Positions 41,977 through 50,846 of a stretch of DNA of 61,293 bases are shown one piece after another. The number at the start of each line of letters is the position of its first letter. Position 1 is the stretch's first letter. The stretch is from positions 1-61,293 of the forward strand of contig NCRB01000011.1 of NCBI GenBank assembly GCA_002894665.1, given 5' to 3'. This DNA is from Salinivenus iranica. GTDB taxonomy: Bacteria > Bacteroidota > Rhodothermia > Rhodothermales > Salinibacteraceae. The notes below the pieces were generated by a model that did no database searches, was not told the origin of the DNA, and saw only the letters and a program-made list of their open reading frames with translations. A program made the position numbers and the translations under genes.

Positions 41977-44172
41977 GTGATGACCCGTCTCTATTCCTTC
42001 CTCTCCGTTTCCCTTGCCATATTGCTTGCCGTTGGGGCGGTCGGTCCGGCCGCGGCCCAGCAGGCCGACGACATTCGCACGGCCGACTACGACGTCGCGG
42101 AGCTTACCTATCCCGACCTCCGCGACTTCGAGCCGCCGCAGCCCGAGCGTGTTGAGCTCGACAACGGCCTGACGGTGTTTTTGCTTGAAGACCCCGAGCT
42201 GCCCCAGGTGAACGCCGTGGCCCGCATCGGGGCCGGCTCCGTCTACGAACCCGCCGAGAAGCGGGGGCTCGCCTCCGTGACCGGCACCGTGATGCGCACC
42301 GGCGGCACGGCGTCGATGTCGCCCGACAGCGTCAACGTGGTGCTCGAGAACCGGGGCGCCACCGTGGAGACCAGCTTTGGGGAGACGTCGGGCTCCGCCT
42401 TCATGTCCACGCTCTCCGACAACGTGGATGCGGTGCTTCCGGTGTTCGCCGAGGTGCTTCAGACCCCTGCGTTCGACAAAGCCAAGCTCCAGCAGGCCAA
42501 GAGCCAGCAGAAATCGATCATCTCGCGCCGCAACGACAACGCCCGCCAGATTGCCTCGCGCGAGTTCGACAAGATCCTTTACGGCGAGGACAGCCCCTAC
42601 GCCCGAACGACCGAGTACTACACCATCGACCGCATTACGCGCGAGGACCTGGTCGACTTCCACGAGCAGTACGTCCAGCCCAACAATCTCATTCTGAGCG
42701 TGTGGGGCGACTTCGAGGCGGACGCGATGGAAGAAAAGATTCGGGAGCAGTTTGGCGACTGGACGGTGGACGACGGGTTTGAGCCGCCGACCCCGCCGGC
42801 CCCCGAGGCCAACCGCGACTACTCGGTCAATGTCATCCAGAAGAGCGACGTCAACCAGAGCACCATCTACATGGGACACCCGGGGGAGATTACGCGCCGC
42901 AGCGATGACTACGCCTCGGTGACCCTTATGAATGAGGTGCTGAGTGGGGGCTTCTCCGGACGGCTTTTTCAGCAGGTACGCAAAGAGAAAGGCCTCGCGT
43001 ACGCCGTCTTTGGCAACTACTCGGCGGGCTATCAGCAGCCGGGGCGCTTCTTCGCGGGGGTTTTCTCCAAAAGCCCCACCACGGTGGAGGCAACCAATGC
43101 GGTCATGAGCGAGGTCGAGCGGATGCGTCAGGAGGCGCCCACGGAAGAGGAGTTGAGCCTGGCCAAGGACAGCTACCTGAACTCCTTCGTGTTCAACTTC
43201 GACTCGGAGCGCGAAATCCTGAGTCGGCGCATGACGTACGAGTACCACGACTATCCCGCCGACTTCTTGCGGCAGACGCGGAATGAGATTGAGCAGACGA
43301 CGGCGGACGACGTGCTTTCGGTGGCGCAGCAGTACCTGCACCCCGACGAGTCGCACATTCTGGTGGTGGGCAATCGCGAGGCGTTCAGCGACTCGCTGTC
43401 GACGCTCACCCGAGACGGGGCCGTCAACGAGATCGACATCTCCATTCCCCAAACCCCGCCCGAGAGCGACTCCGAGCCGACCGGTGCCGACAAGGAGGCG
43501 ATAGCGGCTGGGCAGAAGCTGATGGCGAGTGCGAAAGAAGCGCTCGGCGGTTCGGCCTTCGACCCGATTGAGAACATGCGCGTCGTGACGAACCAGGAGG
43601 GGAACGAGAGCACCCTCGTGGTGCAGCTGCCCGATCAGATCCGCACCGAGCTGACGACGCCGATGGGCAGCATCACCGTCGTGGACGACGGGGAGACGAT
43701 GCGGATGAAGACGCCGCAGGGCACCCGCACGGCGCCCCCCTCGGCCCGCGGGCAGGTGAAGGGCCAGCTCTGGCGCAGCCTGCCCTACCTGATGGCGAAT
43801 CTCGACGACGAGGGCCTCTCGTTCCGAGCGCAGGGCGACACCACGATCGCCGACACCACGTACCGGGCCGTGCAGGTGCAGCCGCCCGCCGGCACGGCGT
43901 ACACGCTCCACCTCAACGCCGAGACGATGCGGCCGGAGCGCCTCTCGCTGGAGACCACAAATCCGCGGAGTGGGGCCACGGTGAGCGTAGAGCAGTCCTT
44001 TCGGGACTTCCGCGAGGTGAGTGGCGTCCGGCTGCCCTACACGACCCACACCGTGCGGTCGACCGCGCAGGGCGAGCAGGAAATCACGGCCACCATCGAG
44101 CGCATCGACATCAACGCTGAGCTGGAAGACGGGCTCTTTACGCTGGAGGCGTCATCGGGCGAGGGGTCGTAG
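41977..44172 (+). CDS. M16 family peptidase-like partner lacking zinc motif, with C-terminal extension
   Basis: A 731-residue exported protein (signal peptide ending near PAAAQQ). In the position of HxxEH it has GLASVTGTVM (about residues 98-106), so zinc binding is lost. The second half keeps the Arg/Tyr pair in RKEKGLAYAVFGNY. The last ~230 residues (from about FDPIENMRV) form a beta-rich LolA-like domain (GSITVVDDGETMRM). It is the expected regulatory/substrate-binding partner of the peptidase encoded upstream. Confidence 0.9.
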   Translation: MMTRLYSFLSVSLAILLAVGAVGPAAAQQADDIRTADYDVAELTYPDLRDFEPPQPERVELDNGLTVFLLEDPELPQVNAVARIGAGSVYEPAEKRGLASVTGTVMRTGGTASMSPDSVNVVLENRGATVETSFGETSGSAFMSTLSDNVDAVLPVFAEVLQTPAFDKAKLQQAKSQQKSIISRRNDNARQIASREFDKILYGEDSPYARTTEYYTIDRITREDLVDFHEQYVQPNNLILSVWGDFEADAMEEKIREQFGDWTVDDGFEPPTPPAPEANRDYSVNVIQKSDVNQSTIYMGHPGEITRRSDDYASVTLMNEVLSGGFSGRLFQQVRKEKGLAYAVFGNYSAGYQQPGRFFAGVFSKSPTTVEATNAVMSEVERMRQEAPTEEELSLAKDSYLNSFVFNFDSEREILSRRMTYEYHDYPADFLRQTRNEIEQTTADDVLSVAQQYLHPDESHILVVGNREAFSDSLSTLTRDGAVNEIDISIPQTPPESDSEPTGADKEAIAAGQKLMASAKEALGGSAFDPIENMRVVTNQEGNESTLVVQLPDQIRTELTTPMGSITVVDDGETMRMKTPQGTRTAPPSARGQVKGQLWRSLPYLMANLDDEGLSFRAQGDTTIADTTYRAVQVQPPAGTAYTLHLNAETMRPERLSLETTNPRSGATVSVEQSFRDFREVSGVRLPYTTHTVRSTAQGEQEITATIERIDINAELEDGLFTLEASSGEGS

Positions 44173-44262
44173 GCGGATCCCGTCCCGGTCGGGCGGAGAA
44201 CGTGCCGCGGTCGTCCGCCGTTCAGGGGACGCTCACGACACAAAGACGTCTCTGATTGTCCC

Positions 44263-45183
44263 ATGTCCCTTCCGGATCAGGTTTCGCTGTGCGACGTCGG
44301 CCCGCGCGACGGCTTTCAGTTCGAGGAGCAGTTCATTCCCACCGAGCGGAAGGTGTCCACGATCACGGCCCTGGCCGACGCCGGGGTGCCGCGCATCCAG
44401 GTAGCGTCGTTCGTGCATCCGAAGTGGGTGCCGCAGATGCGAGACGCGGAGGACGTGTGCGCGCAGTTGCCCGCGCGCGACGACGTGACGTACGCGGGGC
44501 TTGCCCTCAACCAGAAGGGGCTGGAGCGAGCGCACGCAGCGGACCTGTCGCACGTCGACCTCTCCATCGCAACCCACGACGCGCACAGCCAGGACAACGC
44601 CAACATGACGGTGGACGAGGCCGTGGCGCAGGCCGAAGACATGGTCCGCTTTGCCCATGCGCACGACCTGGCCCCGCAGATGGGCTTCCAGACGGTGTTT
44701 GGCTACCAGACGCCCGGCGATACGCCGCTCGATCAGGTCGTGGAGATGAGCCAACACTTTGCGGAGCAGGGCGTCGAGTCGATCTCGCTGGCCGACTCCA
44801 CCGGCATGGCGAACCCGCGTATGATCACCGACCGGGTGACGGCGGTGCAGGAGGCCATTGGCGACACGCCCTTGGTGCTGCACCTGCACGACACGCGCGG
44901 CCTTGGCCTCGCTAACGTGTACGCGGCCCTGGAATGCGGCGTGACGCGGTTCGACACGTCGCTGGCCGGGATGGGCGGCTGCCCGTTCATTGAAGGGGCT
45001 ACCGGCAACATTGCCACCGAGGATACGGCCTACCTCCTGGATGGACTGGGCGTGGAGACGGGCATTGACGTAGCGGCGGTGGCCGAGGCCTCCCGGGCCC
45101 TCGAGGCGCTGCTCGGCAAGGAGTTTCCGGGCAAGATGCACCGCCTGCTCGCCCGCGAGGGCACCACCGCGCCCACCCCCTGA
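44263..45183 (+). CDS. Hydroxymethylglutaryl-CoA lyase
   Basis: A 306-residue TIM-barrel enzyme of the HMGL-like family. It begins VSLCDVGPRDGFQ with the metal-binding Asp and Arg, carries LHLHDTRGLGLAN (metal-binding HxH) near residue 205 and the active-site Cys motif AGMGGCPFIEGATGNIATED near 235-255. It cleaves HMG-CoA to acetoacetate and acetyl-CoA in leucine breakdown. No other leucine genes are adjacent. Confidence 0.92.
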   Translation: MSLPDQVSLCDVGPRDGFQFEEQFIPTERKVSTITALADAGVPRIQVASFVHPKWVPQMRDAEDVCAQLPARDDVTYAGLALNQKGLERAHAADLSHVDLSIATHDAHSQDNANMTVDEAVAQAEDMVRFAHAHDLAPQMGFQTVFGYQTPGDTPLDQVVEMSQHFAEQGVESISLADSTGMANPRMITDRVTAVQEAIGDTPLVLHLHDTRGLGLANVYAALECGVTRFDTSLAGMGGCPFIEGATGNIATEDTAYLLDGLGVETGIDVAAVAEASRALEALLGKEFPGKMHRLLAREGTTAPTP

Positions 45184-45285
45184 GCCCGGCCCGCGACGCT
45201 CGGCGGGTCACGAGCCGGTTCCCTTTTTGTCGCGCGGGCCGTACGTTTGGGGCCCGTGCCCTCGCGCCTCTTCACGCTTGTCTCT

Positions 45286-46419
45286 ATGGCGGACGCCGTT
45301 TCCCTTCCCGACTGGAACCGCCTTGTCCTCAAGGTGGGGAGCGCCCTCGTGGCGCCCGACGAGCGGGGTTGCAGCACCACCCACCTGCTGCCCATCGCCC
45401 GCTTCATCACGGAGAGCCGACGGCGGGGGAAAGAGGTCATCCTGGTGTCGTCGGGGGCCGTGGCGGCGGGGCTCGCGACGCAGGAGGTCGAGAATCCCGG
45501 GGCCGGGCTGTCGATTCCGGAGAAGCAGGCGCTCGCGGCCATCGGGCAGCCGCTCCTCATGGCGCATTGGCGCCGCCTGTTCGACGTGCCCTGTGCCCAG
45601 GTGCTTCTCACCTACGACGACCTGCGGCGGCGCGCCCGCTTCGTCAACGCCCAGAACACGATTACCGAACTGCTCGACCGCGGCACGCTGCCCATCGTCA
45701 ACGAAAACGACACGGTGGCGACGGAGGAGCTGCAGGTGGGCGACAACGACAATCTCGCCGCCTTCGTCGCCGTCCTCGCCGAGGCCGACCTCCTCGCCAT
45801 TTGCTCCGACGTGGACGGCCTCTACGACGCCGACCCGCACGAGGACCCCACGGCGACACACCGGCCCGTGGTGGACGCGATCACCGACGAGGTGTACGGC
45901 TGGGTGGGGGGCGCGCACCGGGCCACCGCCACCGGCGGGATGCGGACGAAGGTGGAGGCGGCGGAGAAAGCCACGGATCGCGGCATCGACACCGTGATCG
46001 TGAACGGCACGACGGGCGATCACCTCGACGCGCTGGGGCGGGGCGAGATGCCGGGCACCCTCTTCCGGCGAGCCGAGGAGCCTCTCTCCGCCCGCCGCCA
46101 CTGGATGCTGCACGCCCTTCCCACGGCCGGCCGACTCGTGGTGGACGCCGGGGCGGCCGAGGCGCTGCGCCACCGGGGCGCCTCGCTTCTGCCCGCCGGC
46201 ATCGTGGCGAGCGAGGGGCCCTTTGCCCGGGGCGACGCCGTGGAGGTGGTCGTCCATTCCGACGGGGCCGAGCGCCGTGTCGCAAAGGGCATCACCCAGT
46301 ACGGAGCCGGCGACCTCGCCCGCATCCAGGGGCGCCAGAGCCAGAGCCTTCCCGACGTGCTCGACGACGTGCCCAGCGACTACGTCATCCACCGCGACGA
46401 CCTGGTGCTGACGGGCTGA
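45286..46419 (+). CDS. proB: Glutamate 5-kinase
   Basis: Start at ATG 45286 (MADAVSLPDWNRLVLKVGSALV). The 377-residue protein has an amino-acid kinase domain (about 1-260; LVLKVGSALV, VSSGAVAAGLA, NENDTVATEEL, GGMRTKVEAAEKA) and a C-terminal PUA domain (about 285-370). It phosphorylates glutamate for proline synthesis; in a halophile proline may also matter in osmotic response. proA follows after a repeat-containing spacer. Confidence 0.95.
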   Translation: MADAVSLPDWNRLVLKVGSALVAPDERGCSTTHLLPIARFITESRRRGKEVILVSSGAVAAGLATQEVENPGAGLSIPEKQALAAIGQPLLMAHWRRLFDVPCAQVLLTYDDLRRRARFVNAQNTITELLDRGTLPIVNENDTVATEELQVGDNDNLAAFVAVLAEADLLAICSDVDGLYDADPHEDPTATHRPVVDAITDEVYGWVGGAHRATATGGMRTKVEAAEKATDRGIDTVIVNGTTGDHLDALGRGEMPGTLFRRAEEPLSARRHWMLHALPTAGRLVVDAGAAEALRHRGASLLPAGIVASEGPFARGDAVEVVVHSDGAERRVAKGITQYGAGDLARIQGRQSQSLPDVLDDVPSDYVIHRDDLVLTG

Positions 46420-46423
46420 TGCG

Positions 46424-46507
46424 TATTGCTGTAGTGCGTAGTGCGTATTGCGTCGTGCGTCGTGCGTATTGCGTCGTGCGTTCGCCCCGCTCCTTTGACG
46501 CAATACG
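46424..46507. repeat. Tandem GCGTATTGCGTCGTGCG repeats and hairpin between proB and proA
   Basis: The spacer holds at least four copies of a GCGTATTGC or GCGTCGTGC-type unit. CGTATTGCGTC occurs at 46444-46454 and 46465-46475, and its exact reverse complement GACGCAATACG at 46497-46507, so an 11-bp hairpin can form in the transcript ahead of proA (start 46597). Confidence 0.75.
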
Positions 46508-46596
46508 AAACGCGCAATCTTCGTGGGAGCACCGTCCTCGGCTTCGTGTATAGCACATCCTCATTAGCACGGGATCTCCTAGATTCAGCCGTCACC

Positions 46597-47877
46597 ATGC
46601 CTGAACCAGCCACCGCAACGCCGACCGTCGAATCGCTCGCCGCCGACTGCGCCGCGGCGGCCCGCGAGCTCAGCACCCTGTCGACCGACACGAAGAACCG
46701 CGTGCTGCGCCGCATGGCCGACGAGCTGGAGGGCTCGACGGACGCCATCCTGGACGCCAACGAGACGGATATGCAGGCCGGGCGCGATGAGGGCCTGTCC
46801 GACGCGCTCCTCGACCGCCTGCTCCTCACCCCGGAGCGGATCGAGAAGATGGCCGACGCCCTGCGCGACGTGGCCTCTTTTTCCGACCCGGTGGGCGAGA
46901 TGAGCGGCACCCGCAAGCGCCCCAGCGGCATCGAGGTGGCGAAGATGCGCATCCCGCTCGGCGTCATTGGCATGATCTACGAGGCGCGGCCCAACGTGAC
47001 GGCCGACGCGGCCGGGCTGTGCTTTAAGGCCGGCAACGCGGTGCTGCTGCGCGGCGGCTCGAACGCCTTCCACTCGAACCAGGCCATCGCCGCGGCCCTG
47101 CACCGGGCGCTGGAGGCCGAGGGCGTGCCCCCGGCCGCGGTGACGCTCGTGCCCACCACCGACCGCGCGGCGGTACAGGAGATGCTGACGCTCAACGAGC
47201 ACCTCGACCTCATCATTCCGCGGGGCGGGGAGGGGCTCATCCGCTTCGTCGACGAGACGAGCCAGATCCCCGTCATCAAGCACTACAAGGGCGTGTGCCA
47301 CCTGTATGTGGACCGGGACGCCGACCTGGACATCGCCGACGACCTGCTGGTTGACGGCAAGGTGTCGCGCCCGAGCGTCTGCAACGCGCTGGAGACGCTG
47401 CTCGTGCACGAGGCCGTGGCCGAGGAGTTCTTGCCCCGCGCCCAGAGGCTGCTCGACGAGGCCGGCGTGGAGCTCCGCGGGGACGAGCGAACCCAGCAAC
47501 TTCTCCCGGGCGTGGGACCCGCCACGGAGAAAGACTACGCCGCGGAGTACCTCGACCTCACCCTGGCGGTGCGTGTGGTGGGGAGCGACGACGCGGCGAT
47601 GGACCATATCACCGAATACGGCTCCAACCACACGGAGGTCATCGTCACCGACACCCTGCCCACGGCCCGGCGCTTCGTGCGGTCGGTGGACGCGTCCGTG
47701 GTGCTCGTGAACGCCTCGTCCCGCTTCTCGGACGGGGGCGAGCTGGGCCTGGGCGCCGAAATCGGCATCTCCACCACCAAGCTGCACGCCTACGGCCCGA
47801 TGGGGCTGGAGGCCCTCACGACCGAAAAATTTGTGGTGTACGGCGACGGCGAGACGCGCCACCCCGTCGACCGCTGA
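46597..47877 (+). CDS. proA: Glutamate-5-semialdehyde dehydrogenase (gamma-glutamyl phosphate reductase)
   Basis: Start at ATG 46597; the frame continues upstream through the repeat but is not protein-like. The 426-residue enzyme shows ProA features: MRIPLGVIGMIYEARPNVTADA, the GKVSRPSVCNALETLLVH region with the catalytic Cys (in SVCNALE), and the C-terminal NASSRFSDGGELGLGAEIGIST. It reduces gamma-glutamyl phosphate with NADPH in proline synthesis, following proB. Confidence 0.95.
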   Translation: MPEPATATPTVESLAADCAAAARELSTLSTDTKNRVLRRMADELEGSTDAILDANETDMQAGRDEGLSDALLDRLLLTPERIEKMADALRDVASFSDPVGEMSGTRKRPSGIEVAKMRIPLGVIGMIYEARPNVTADAAGLCFKAGNAVLLRGGSNAFHSNQAIAAALHRALEAEGVPPAAVTLVPTTDRAAVQEMLTLNEHLDLIIPRGGEGLIRFVDETSQIPVIKHYKGVCHLYVDRDADLDIADDLLVDGKVSRPSVCNALETLLVHEAVAEEFLPRAQRLLDEAGVELRGDERTQQLLPGVGPATEKDYAAEYLDLTLAVRVVGSDDAAMDHITEYGSNHTEVIVTDTLPTARRFVRSVDASVVLVNASSRFSDGGELGLGAEIGISTTKLHAYGPMGLEALTTEKFVVYGDGETRHPVDR

Positions 47878-47939
47878 TGCCACCCGGCCCGCGGCCACCT
47901 ATTGTATTCTGTTCTTCCGAATCCATTCCAACGTCACCC

Positions 47940-48440
47940 GTGGACCCCGAAGAGATCACCGTCACGATTCCCCGTGAAGAAGAGGCGGCCGACGAGCCCG
48001 AACGCATCGAGGTATGGCCGCTCGTCGCCTCGGCCCTCGATAAGATCGACGCCGACCCCTCCACCCGCGACGCGGCGGAGGCGGCCATCGAGCACGGCGA
48101 CGGGAGCGTCGTCCTGGCCAACTTCCTCAACAGCGAAGCCAAGCGCGTCCACGAAATGGACTACCGCTTCAAGGTGCCGCTCGTGGTGTGGGCCGCCGAG
48201 CGGGCGCGCGCGGACGACACCGCCACGTCCATCTACGACCCCGACGAGGGCTGCGTCTACTTCGAGACCGACGTCAGCCAGTTCTCCTTTCACGTCTACA
48301 AGGACTGGACGGTCGACTGGCCCGCGGTGGCCGACGAGGTAGAGGCCGGGTACGAGTGGAGCGGCGAGGACAACCAGACCTGGGCCCTCGACTGGCTCAT
48401 GGACTTCCTTGACGTGCCCATGGACGACTACATGGTGTGA
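47940..48440 (+). CDS. Hypothetical acidic protein
   Basis: A 166-residue protein from GTG 47940 (DPEEITVTIPREEE); an ATG at 47877 overlapping the proA stop would add 21 residues of unlikely sequence. It is strongly acidic, with many Trp near the C terminus (KDWTVDWPAVADEVEAG, NQTWALDWLMDFL), no membrane segment and no recognised family. Codon use fits a real gene. Confidence 0.7.
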   Translation: MDPEEITVTIPREEEAADEPERIEVWPLVASALDKIDADPSTRDAAEAAIEHGDGSVVLANFLNSEAKRVHEMDYRFKVPLVVWAAERARADDTATSIYDPDEGCVYFETDVSQFSFHVYKDWTVDWPAVADEVEAGYEWSGEDNQTWALDWLMDFLDVPMDDYMV

Positions 48441-48476
48441 GCGCGGGACGGGCGCGGGAGGGACCGGGGCAGGACA

Positions 48477-49400
48477 CTATTCAGGCGAAAGGGTGTCGAG
48501 CGGGCTCGTGATGCCCTGGCCGCTCTGCTCCAGGACGTGGACGTACTGCATGGTGGTGTGCAGTTGCTTGTGACCCAAGAGCTTCTGGATGGTGCGCACG
48601 TCGGTCCCGTCCTGCAGCAGATGCGTCGCAAACGAATGCCGAAGGGTGTGGCAGGTGGCATGCTTCTCGATGTCCGCCGCGTCGGCGGCCTGTTTAACGG
48701 CACGTTGCACCGCTGAGTCGGACCGGTGGTGGCGCCGGACGGCCCCGCTCTGCGGGTCCTCTGAGAGCTGTGTAGAGGGAAACACGTACTGCCACCGCCA
48801 CTCGGTCGCTGCATTCGGGTACTTTTCCGCCAGGGCGTCGGGGAGGTAGACGCCGCCCACCCCGTCGGCGCAGTCGTCTTCGTGCTGGGCCTTCACCTTT
48901 TTTGGATGGCGCCGGAGCGGGGCCTGGAGGCGCTCCGGGAGGACCGTCGTCCGGTCCGTGCCGCCCTTCCCGTCCCGCACGTGTATGCGGCTGTTGGCAA
49001 AGTCGAGTTCCTTGACTCGGAGGCGCAGGGCTTCGGACAGGCGGAGGCCGCTGCCATAGAGAAGATGTGCGATCAGGCGATTCGGGCCTGGGGACATGGC
49101 ATCGAACAGGCGCCGCACCTCACTGCGGGAGCACACCGTGGGGAGGCGTTTGGCCGGTCGGCGCGGTTGACAGGCCCGATATCTTCAAGCTCTACGCCCA
49201 GCACCTGTTCGTAAAGAAAGATCAGCGCATTGAGGGCCTGGTTCTGCGTGGACGCGGCCACGTTGCGCTCCGACGCGAGGTGGGTCAAAAAGGCGCCGCA
49301 CAGGAGGGCAAGCATCCGGGGCAGGGTGAATCCTTCGTTCCGGGGCTGGTGTCGGGTCATAAGGCAGTTGAGGTGGGGGCGATCCTTGCATGCCGGCACC
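48477..49400 (-). pseudogene. Integron-type tyrosine recombinase (IntI-like), frameshifted
   Basis: The C-terminal two-thirds (48477-49136) has the catalytic set of tyrosine recombinases: the Arg in YGSGLRLSEALRLRV, HTLRHSFATHLL, LLGHKQLHTTMQYVHV. It also has the extra segment NAATEWRWQYVFPS that separates integron integrases from other recombinases. The N-terminal part lies in another frame, starting about [20 protein letters not shown] and [13 protein letters not shown] (about 49150-49290). A single missing base near 49148-49152 would join RPNASP with [12 protein letters not shown]. The first ~60 residues of the core-binding domain are no longer recognisable. No intact start remains. Confidence 0.85.
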
Positions 49401-49605
49401 ATGGAGTGCACGGGGCGATTGGGCTCCGGATACGAGACGGAACGCGTTCCGTCGGCACGACGGAGCGGCCGTTCGGACGCGTTGGGAGGCCCACGCCCCC
49501 TCCAGTTACTGTAGCGGCAGTTACCGTAGCGGACAGGACTCCCTCTCCTCGAACGACTCGATGGCAGGGAGCAGAACGGAAGGCGGGCCTCGCCGGGGAC
49601 GGACA
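49401..49605. other. Decayed region upstream of integrase remnant
   Basis: No gene supported. In this position an integron would carry attI. A tandem direct repeat AGTTACTGTAGCGGC/AGTTACCGTAGCGG lies at 49504-49532. No GTTRRRY core site was recognised beside it. Confidence 0.4.
49504..49532. repeat. 15-bp tandem direct repeat
   Basis: AGTTACTGTAGCGGC at 49504-49518 and AGTTACCGTAGCGG at 49519-49532, one mismatch, about 110 bases from the degraded 5' end of the integrase. Confidence 0.7.
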
Positions 49606-50418
49606 TCAATCAAGTTCGTCGAGATGCTTCCGCGCCTCGACCTTATCTTTCAGGGCAAACGGGCCAACCGGCGGCACATCCAGGGTGCTCTGGAACTGCT
49701 CGCGCGCAGCCTCGGGGGTTCCCATCAGCATGTAGGTCCGCCCCAGTTCAAGGTGGTGGTGCGTTTGCGGGCGCTTCTCAATCGCCTGCTTGAGGTCTGC
49801 GACGGCCTGCTCAAAGGACGCCTCCGGGAGCCCGCCGTGGGCCCTCACGGCAATCCCCTGGAACAGGCCCAGATCCGCCACTTCCTTGTTCCAGACGCCC
49901 CGAATGTAGTAGGCCGACGCGATCGTCGAGTCCAGTTCAATCGCCCGATCGGCATGCTTCTTTGTGGCTCGGGTAAGCTGGATGCTTTCCTTGTTGCTCC
50001 CGACCAGAGGGGCGGCCCGGCCAGCCGCCGCAGCCTTGCAAAAATGGGCCCACGCGCTTGTCGAATCCGCCTTGAGGGCCCGGTCCGCCATGCTGAGCGC
50101 GTTTCGATACGCCGCCAGGGCGAGGTCGTCACTGGGTTCGGCCCTGCCGTAGTCCGACCAGACAATCGCGGTACGCCACATCACATTCACCGACTGCAGA
50201 TGCTCCTGCGAAACGGAGGAGAGCCGGATGAAGGCAGCTTGGAACTCCCCGGCCATGCGGAGGCTGTCGACGGTCGACAACACACGTTGGAGCGTCGAAT
50301 CTGCAGACGGGACATCCAGGCTCTGCGCAGTGCCCATCCGGGCCCCTCCCCCCAGAAGAAGTCCGGTCACGAGGAGCGAATAGAAAAAACACGAAGGCAG
50401 CTTCCAGAGATCGGTCAT
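49606..50418 (-). CDS. Exported TPR-repeat protein
   Basis: A 270-residue protein with a signal peptide ([21 protein letters not shown], cleaved near GTAQS) and TPR-like helical repeats: [46 protein letters not shown], and [25 protein letters not shown]. It ends [13 protein letters not shown]. It is similar in plan to the TPR lipoprotein at 2538-3353 but lacks a lipobox. Role unknown; probably protein-protein contacts in the periplasm. Confidence 0.82.
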   Translation of the reverse strand: MTDLWKLPSCFFYSLLVTGLLLGGGARMGTAQSLDVPSADSTLQRVLSTVDSLRMAGEFQAAFIRLSSVSQEHLQSVNVMWRTAIVWSDYGRAEPSDDLALAAYRNALSMADRALKADSTSAWAHFCKAAAAGRAAPLVGSNKESIQLTRATKKHADRAIELDSTIASAYYIRGVWNKEVADLGLFQGIAVRAHGGLPEASFEQAVADLKQAIEKRPQTHHHLELGRTYMLMGTPEAAREQFQSTLDVPPVGPFALKDKVEARKHLDELD

Positions 50419-50846
50419 ATCAAGAGAACATCGAGACCTAGAAAATCGCGTTGCTTCCGCGTCCTTTTCCCCGAGAAACAGGCGGGCGTCTCCCGCCTCA
50501 TGTCATGGAGCAAGGCAACCGGGTTTCCTCACAGTCCTTATTTTTGTAATGTAACAGTCACACGGATGGACGGGGGCACTCTTCAGCTAAGACCAGCCAA
50601 TGCTTTTGGAGAATCTTATGGGTAGCGCCTTCACTGGGGCCTTCTGGATGCGATCGGCATTTCCATCTCACTAAGCTGCTCTGTCCCCAATCGTCCCTCC
50701 GTTCTGGAAAGTGGTTTGAGTACAGCCTATTGTCCCTCGGCAGGGGTGAGGTCTGACTTCCGGATGAGACGGGAGAGCCGCAGAATCGATAGGATTCTGT
50801 AGGGTCCCGATCCTTCGGGTTGTGTCTTCGGGCGTCCTGCGTCACC
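50419..50846. other. Intergenic region with tandem hairpins before SLC13 transporter
   Basis: 428 bases, no gene recognised. A+T-rich patch near 50540-50560. Just before the transporter start are two clean hairpins: AGAATC/GATTCT (50782-50798, loop of 5) and CCCGA/TCGGG (50806-50819, loop of 4). They could be a structured leader or attenuator; no riboswitch class was matched. Confidence 0.45.

Noticed and set aside
41971-44049. Minus-strand open frame of 692 codons
   Set aside because: Antisense to the M16 partner gene, whose signal peptide and domains are clear.
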